NCBI GenBank assembly: GCA_949296645.1
Contig: CASFPH010000018.1
Location: 1 to 38,695, forward strand
From: an uncultured Bacteroidales bacterium
GTDB taxonomy: Bacteria > Bacteroidota > Bacteroidia > Bacteroidales > UBA932
Direction of reading: 5' to 3'
Length of the DNA: 38,695 nt
This document shows positions 35,703 to 38,695 of the stretch, in pieces. The notes below the pieces were generated by a model. It worked only from the letters and a program-made list of their open reading frames with translations. It searched no databases and was not told the DNA's origin. How positions within the stretch are numbered: the stretch's first letter is position 1; each line of letters opens with the position of its first letter. The translations under genes and the position numbers were made by a program.

Positions 35703-36722
35703 TCAGAGTCCAAGGGCCGAGATGGCCTTTTGGTATTCTTTTGCATTTCTGTTATGTTCCGACAGTGTTTCGGCGAATTTGTGAGTCCCGTTCAGGGATG
35801 CATCCGCGCAGAAATACATGAAATCGTGCTTCTGATAATTTAGGACTGCTTCTATGGCTTGAACCGACGGTATGGTTATCGGACCTGGAGGCAGTCCTTT
35901 ATATTTATACGTGTTGTACGGAGAGTCCGTTTCCAGGTGTTTGTACAATATCCTTTTTATGGTAGGATCTCCCGTTGCGAATTTTACGGTAGGATCGGCT
36001 TGAAGCGGTATGCCGTTTTTGAGACGGTTTATATATACTCCTGCTATGACGGGGAGTTCAGATGGAACATTGCTTTCCTCTGCAACTATGGATGCAAGTA
36101 TACCTGCCTCTTCAGGGGTGAGGCCTGCATCCTCGGCTTTATGTTTTCTTGTTTCATTCCAGAAAAGTTCATATTCTCTTGTCAGTCTTGACGCCAGTTC
36201 CCCAGGTGTCACTGTCCAGTACACTTCGTAAGTTTCAGGTATTATCTTGAGCAGCCCTTTTTCTCCGGCAAATTTTTTTGAGAATATTTCATATATTGAT
36301 GAAGAATCTGCAAGTATCTGTCTTGACAAAATGGAGGACAGTCTTTCAATATTGCGGATATTTCCAGCTATTGTTATTCTTACAGGTGTCTGCCATCCCA
36401 TAAGGAAGGAGTTTATGATGAATCTGTTGTCCCTCCCTTTTTTGAACGAATAACATCCTGTTTTCACGTCTTTTCCTTCAAGTCTTTGTCTTGCGGCCCT
36501 TTCGAACGATGCCTGTGATATCAAGATATGTGCATCTTCAAGTTTTACGGCCACTGAATCAGACGTGTCGTCCGTATCTATGAAAATCCTGGCCTGTTCG
36601 TCAAGAATATTGGCCTTGAAGTATGTGCTGTATATGAAGTATGCGGAAATACATCCGGCTGCAAGTGCAGTCATGCATGCATACAATACGATTTTTCCAG
36701 TCCTTTTCATTTTGTGTTTCAA
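35703..36722 (-). CDS. mltG: Endolytic murein transglycosylase MltG
   Basis: A 339-residue YceG/MltG protein that cleaves nascent glycan strands at the inner membrane and so ends peptidoglycan polymerisation. One N-terminal membrane anchor (about residues 8-30, IVLYACMTALAAGCISAYF) is followed by a LysM-like region and the YceG domain. The catalytic Glu lies in SIVAEESNVPSELPVIAGVY (about 213-232), and LQADPTVKFATGD and SPYNTYKYKGLPPGPI are further hallmarks. The length is typical. It lies 38 bases downstream of the glucosaminidase gene on the same strand, so the two wall hydrolases are probably co-transcribed. It is convergent with the S41 peptidase, with four bases between stops. Confidence 0.95.
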   Translation of the reverse strand: MKHKMKRTGKIVLYACMTALAAGCISAYFIYSTYFKANILDEQARIFIDTDDTSDSVAVKLEDAHILISQASFERAARQRLEGKDVKTGCYSFKKGRDNRFIINSFLMGWQTPVRITIAGNIRNIERLSSILSRQILADSSSIYEIFSKKFAGEKGLLKIIPETYEVYWTVTPGELASRLTREYELFWNETRKHKAEDAGLTPEEAGILASIVAEESNVPSELPVIAGVYINRLKNGIPLQADPTVKFATGDPTIKRILYKHLETDSPYNTYKYKGLPPGPITIPSVQAIEAVLNYQKHDFMYFCADASLNGTHKFAETLSEHNRNAKEYQKAISALGL

Positions 36723-36760
36723 TTGATTATATCCCCATTGTCATGCCACTCATCTGTGAT

Positions 36761-37777
36761 TTATCTGAGTTTCAGAATCGTGCCGCATTCCGGTTCGGTT
36801 CCTTCCTCAATCTTGTTCATTTTGTAGAGTCTTTTTAACCTGATACCATATTTCTGTGAAATTCCGTACATGTCGTCCTCGATGGAGAATACATGTTCCT
36901 TTATCCCCCTTTTAGCTTTACGGGATTTTTTCTGCAGATATATTATCTCTCCCTTGGTTATTGAATGCTCCTTCTTCCTGTCATTGAAACTCATCAATTC
37001 CCTTTTGAAGAAATTGTATTCTTTTGCTATTCCTTTGAAAGAGTCGCCATCTTTTGCAATGATGAACAGTTTCCCATTGTTGCGGTAGATTTTCCTTTCG
37101 TGTGAATATCTGTAAAGATAGGATTCCGTAACTTCAATCCGTTCGATAACGGATCTTGCCGGATCCGGGTCGGATTTCGAGAGATATGTTCCGTCGATAT
37201 TTGTCGCTGATTCTGAAATTTCGGTCCGGCCTGTTTTTTTCTTTTTCCCTGATTTCCCGGAATCGTATTTGTACAGCTGATAATCTTCAATTATTTTGAT
37301 CAGCAATTGCGGATATTTCGGATTGGTTGCATATCCGGCTTTTTTCAGACCGTATGCCCATGATGTGTAGTCCGTTTTGTCATATTCGAACAGAAAGGCA
37401 TATCTGCTTCTTTCTGTAAGGAATTTGGAATGGTCCTTGAAGGATTCTTCCGCATTTCTGTATTTTCTGAAGCATTCTTTCCTTTTGTCGTCGTCCTTTC
37501 TTATTGTAGGACCGTCCCATTCGTGGCATTTTATTCCGAAATGATTATTGCCCTTTACGGCAAGAGTTGAAGTTCCGTCCGCAGATTCCAGACAGGCCTG
37601 AGCCAGAATTATACTTGCCGGAATACCTGTCCTGTTCATCTGGCGTATGGCGATATCCTTGTATTTTTCAATATAGGCCTCTCTTCCAGGATTGGTCTGG
37701 GCAAAAACCTCATCCAATGCCGACAAATATATAATACCCATGATTAAGGGCATGAAAAAAATTCTGTTCTTGAGCAT
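36761..37777 (-). CDS. Exported glucosaminidase-domain protein with two LysM repeats
   Basis: A 338-residue exported protein. A signal peptide (about 1-26, ending SALDEVFAQ) precedes a glucosaminidase (FlgJ/GH73-like) domain of about residues 30-165. Its motif GIPASIILAQACLESADGTS contains the probable catalytic Glu, followed by NHFGIKCHEWDG and YGLKKAGYATNPKYPQLL. Two LysM modules follow: a divergent FIIAKDGDSFKGIAKEYN (about 235-285) and HVFSIEDDMYGISQKYGIRL (about 292-337), which bind peptidoglycan. It should cut the GlcNAc-MurNAc bond in the wall during growth or separation. Many Bacteroidota carry this arrangement. It heads a two-gene minus-strand unit with mltG. Confidence 0.93.
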   Translation of the reverse strand: MLKNRIFFMPLIMGIIYLSALDEVFAQTNPGREAYIEKYKDIAIRQMNRTGIPASIILAQACLESADGTSTLAVKGNNHFGIKCHEWDGPTIRKDDDKRKECFRKYRNAEESFKDHSKFLTERSRYAFLFEYDKTDYTSWAYGLKKAGYATNPKYPQLLIKIIEDYQLYKYDSGKSGKKKKTGRTEISESATNIDGTYLSKSDPDPARSVIERIEVTESYLYRYSHERKIYRNNGKLFIIAKDGDSFKGIAKEYNFFKRELMSFNDRKKEHSITKGEIIYLQKKSRKAKRGIKEHVFSIEDDMYGISQKYGIRLKRLYKMNKIEEGTEPECGTILKLR

Positions 37778-37806
37778 GTCGTAGTCAATGTGATGCCAAA
37801 TAATGC

Positions 37807-37814
37807 CAAAAATA
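37807..37814 (-). promoter_or_regulatory. -7 box candidate (TATTTTTG) for glucosaminidase-mltG
   Basis: On the minus strand TATTTTTG fits TAnnTTTG, about 30 bases before the glucosaminidase ATG at 37777. No TTG at the 19-base distance. It is separated by one base from the plus-strand -7 box of cdd. Confidence 0.4.
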
Positions 37815-37815
37815 G

Positions 37816-37823
37816 TAAATTTG
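37816..37823 (+). promoter_or_regulatory. -7 box (TAAATTTG) for cdd
   Basis: TAAATTTG fits TAnnTTTG, 17 bases before the cdd ATG at 37841. No TTG at the 19-base distance. Because it lies inside the upstream extension of the cdd frame (from GTG 37790), it supports the later start. Confidence 0.45.
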
Positions 37824-37840
37824 CACCAAAAATCAGAGTA

Positions 37841-38317
37841 ATGGAATTTAAAGAACGAAAGATTGTGTACAGGGAGTATCTCTCGATAGAAGAATTACCG
37901 GAAAAGGACGCATCACTGGTACGGGCTGCAATAGGTGCCGCATCGTCAGGATCCTATTCTCCATATTCCGGATTCAGGGTAGGGGCGGCTGTTAGAATGA
38001 GTGGCGGAGATATTGTAATCGGAGCGAATCAGGAGAATGTGGCGTATCCTTCCGGCTTGTGTGCCGAGCGAACGGCTTTATTTTATGCTCATGCCTCTCA
38101 TCCTGAAGAAAAGGTCGTAGCCATAGCGATAGCTGCCATCAATCGTGACGGTATAATGTCTTCCCCTGTATATCCATGCGGAGCATGTTGCCAGGTTATG
38201 TTGGAAACCCAAAAGCGTTCTTCGGAGCCCTTGCATATAATATTGTATGGGAAAAACAGGACTGAGGTAGTCGAAGGTGCAGAATCATTGCTGCCGTTTT
38301 CATTTGAAACATTCTGA
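37841..38317 (+). CDS. cdd: Cytidine deaminase
   Basis: A 158-residue zinc enzyme that deaminates cytidine and deoxycytidine to uridine and deoxyuridine in pyrimidine salvage. The homotetrameric-type active site is complete: Cys74 and Glu76 in LCAERTALF, and Cys113 and Cys116 in PCGACCQVM. SYSPYSGFRVGAAV (about 38-51) and GANQENVAYPSG (about 60-71) are family landmarks. The length is usual for the short form. A GTG at 37790 extends the frame by 17 residues, but that region contains the -7 box, so ATG 37841 is chosen. It is divergent from the glucosaminidase gene. Confidence 0.95.
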   Translation: MEFKERKIVYREYLSIEELPEKDASLVRAAIGAASSGSYSPYSGFRVGAAVRMSGGDIVIGANQENVAYPSGLCAERTALFYAHASHPEEKVVAIAIAAINRDGIMSSPVYPCGACCQVMLETQKRSSEPLHIILYGKNRTEVVEGAESLLPFSFETF

Positions 38318-38366
38318 TAACTATATGTTTGTATGCCGTAAGGCTGGATATTGAAAATTATTTTTT

Positions 38367-38396
38367 TTGGAATGATGTAATTTTGATATATCTTTG
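38367..38396 (+). promoter_or_regulatory. Promoter for SRP RNA
   Basis: TTG (38367-38369), 19 bases, then TATCTTTG (38389-38396), an exact -33/-7 match ending six bases before the 5' stem of the SRP RNA. Confidence 0.75.
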
Positions 38397-38401
38397 CAGA
38401 A

Positions 38402-38500
38402 GGGTAAGTCTTATACGACCAGCTCCCTCTGAACTCCCCCAGGACCGGAAGGTAGCAAGGGTAGGAGGTTGTAGCGGTGCGATATAATCAGCTTGCCCTT
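38402..38500 (+). ncRNA. ffs: Small signal recognition particle RNA (4.5S-type)
   Basis: The apical domain carries the conserved SRP core (ACTCCCCCAGGACCGGAAGG then TAGCAAGGG, about 38433-38461), whose two internal loops bind the Ffh M domain, around a GGAA tetraloop. The terminal stem pairs GGGTAAG (38402-38408) with CTTGCCC (38492-38498). The RNA is about 100 bases, the short type without an Alu domain, and directs membrane proteins to the translocon. It has its own promoter and ends at a T-run. An opposite-strand reading frame over it (38358-38561) is not a gene. Confidence 0.93.
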
Positions 38501-38508
38501 TTTCTTTT
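38492..38508 (+). terminator. Terminator of SRP RNA
   Basis: The 3' half of the SRP RNA terminal stem (CTTGCCC, 38492-38498) is followed directly by a T-rich run (38499-38508, TTTTTCTTTT), so the RNA's own closing stem may serve as the terminator hairpin. Confidence 0.55.
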
Positions 38509-38535
38509 ATATATTGGTGAGGATTTTTGGTATTC

Positions 38536-38570
38536 GTCACATAATCAGCATTATTTGTCACACAATGACA
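38536..38570. repeat. Clustered small palindromes and a 21-bp-spaced repeat
   Basis: GTCACATAAT (38536-38545) and GTCACACAAT (38557-38566) are near-identical and 21 bases apart, two helical turns. ATAAT-CAGC-ATTAT (38541-38554) and TGTCA-CACAA-TGACA (38556-38570) are inverted repeats. The block lies about 50 bases before the promoter at 38621 and could be an operator for the gene beyond the window. Confidence 0.35.
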
Positions 38571-38620
38571 ATCCGTGTTAAAATGCGATTAAAAAATTTC
38601 AAAAAAAGGGATAAAAAAAT

Positions 38621-38650
38621 TTGGATGGGATAAAAAAATGTGTACCTTTG
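38621..38650 (+). promoter_or_regulatory. Promoter at right edge
   Basis: TTG (38621-38623), 19 bases, then TACCTTTG (38643-38650), an exact match. GGGATAAAAAAAT occurs twice around the -33 box (about 38608-38620 and 38627-38639), giving phased A-tracts. Downstream, GTACCT...AGGTAC can form a six-pair hairpin early in the transcript. The gene it serves is outside the window. Confidence 0.7.
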
Positions 38651-38695
38651 CAATCCCAAACGAAAAACGGGGTACCTGAAATGAAGGTACGGGGT

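Noticed and set aside
37790-37840. Upstream GTG start for cdd
   Set aside because: The extension contains the probable -7 box, and cytidine deaminase homology begins later.
38358-38561. 67-residue minus-strand reading frame
   Set aside because: It lies opposite the SRP RNA gene and its promoter, has no recognisable family, and is explained by the ncRNA.

Overview
This window looks like ordinary core chromosome of a Bacteroidota bacterium, most likely of the order Bacteroidales. Three things support this. Putative promoters fit the phylum's TTG / 19 bp / TAnnTTTG pattern (-33/-7), for example before rpsA, the SRP RNA and at the right edge. Most genes lack Shine-Dalgarno sequences. The gene types are typical of the group: a thioester-less alpha-2-macroglobulin-like protein, a BadF-type sugar kinase beside murQ, a short-form glucose-6-phosphate isomerase and an AddAB-like pair. 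I estimate moderate GC by eye and cannot place the genus. I saw no insertion sequence, prophage, CRISPR array, rRNA or tRNA.

Layout. Positions 1-136 hold two minus-facing terminators behind a sugar-nucleotidyltransferase-like gene (137-1045, minus). Next come a 1679-residue alpha-2-macroglobulin-like secreted protein with a translationally coupled short-chain dehydrogenase (1141-6908), then CTP synthase coupled to a secreted glutaminyl cyclase (6976-9383). A tight group follows: BadF-type kinase, murQ, recR, sodium:solute symporter and a LUD-domain protein (9414-13798). The kinase plus MurQ resemble the MurNAc salvage genes known in Tannerella. A 247-base gap (13799-14045) holds a promoter and a strikingly structured leader before corA. 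recG (minus) runs convergently into corA and is divergent from pdxA-rnhA.

From 18825 to 29438 runs a long co-directional series: gpsA, pgi, a KefB-type antiporter, and the AddB-like and AddA-like repair nuclease/helicase. An ABC-F ATPase and rpsA-rnz-S41 peptidase follow. On the minus strand lie a LysM glucosaminidase and mltG (35703-37777). Cytidine deaminase and the small SRP RNA close the window, followed by a good promoter whose gene is outside.

Themes: peptidoglycan turnover (MurQ and its kinase, MltG, glucosaminidase), DNA repair (RecR, RecG, AddAB-like) and nucleotide metabolism (PyrG, Cdd). I see no clear new multi-gene system. The best candidate for something undescribed is the corA leader, which has a terminator-like hairpin, a competing upstream copy of one stem strand, a small cysteine-rich ORF and a long stem ending just before the corA start. 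Two divergent gene pairs also have nearly abutting, near-symmetric -7 boxes. No gap between genes exceeds 300 bases.
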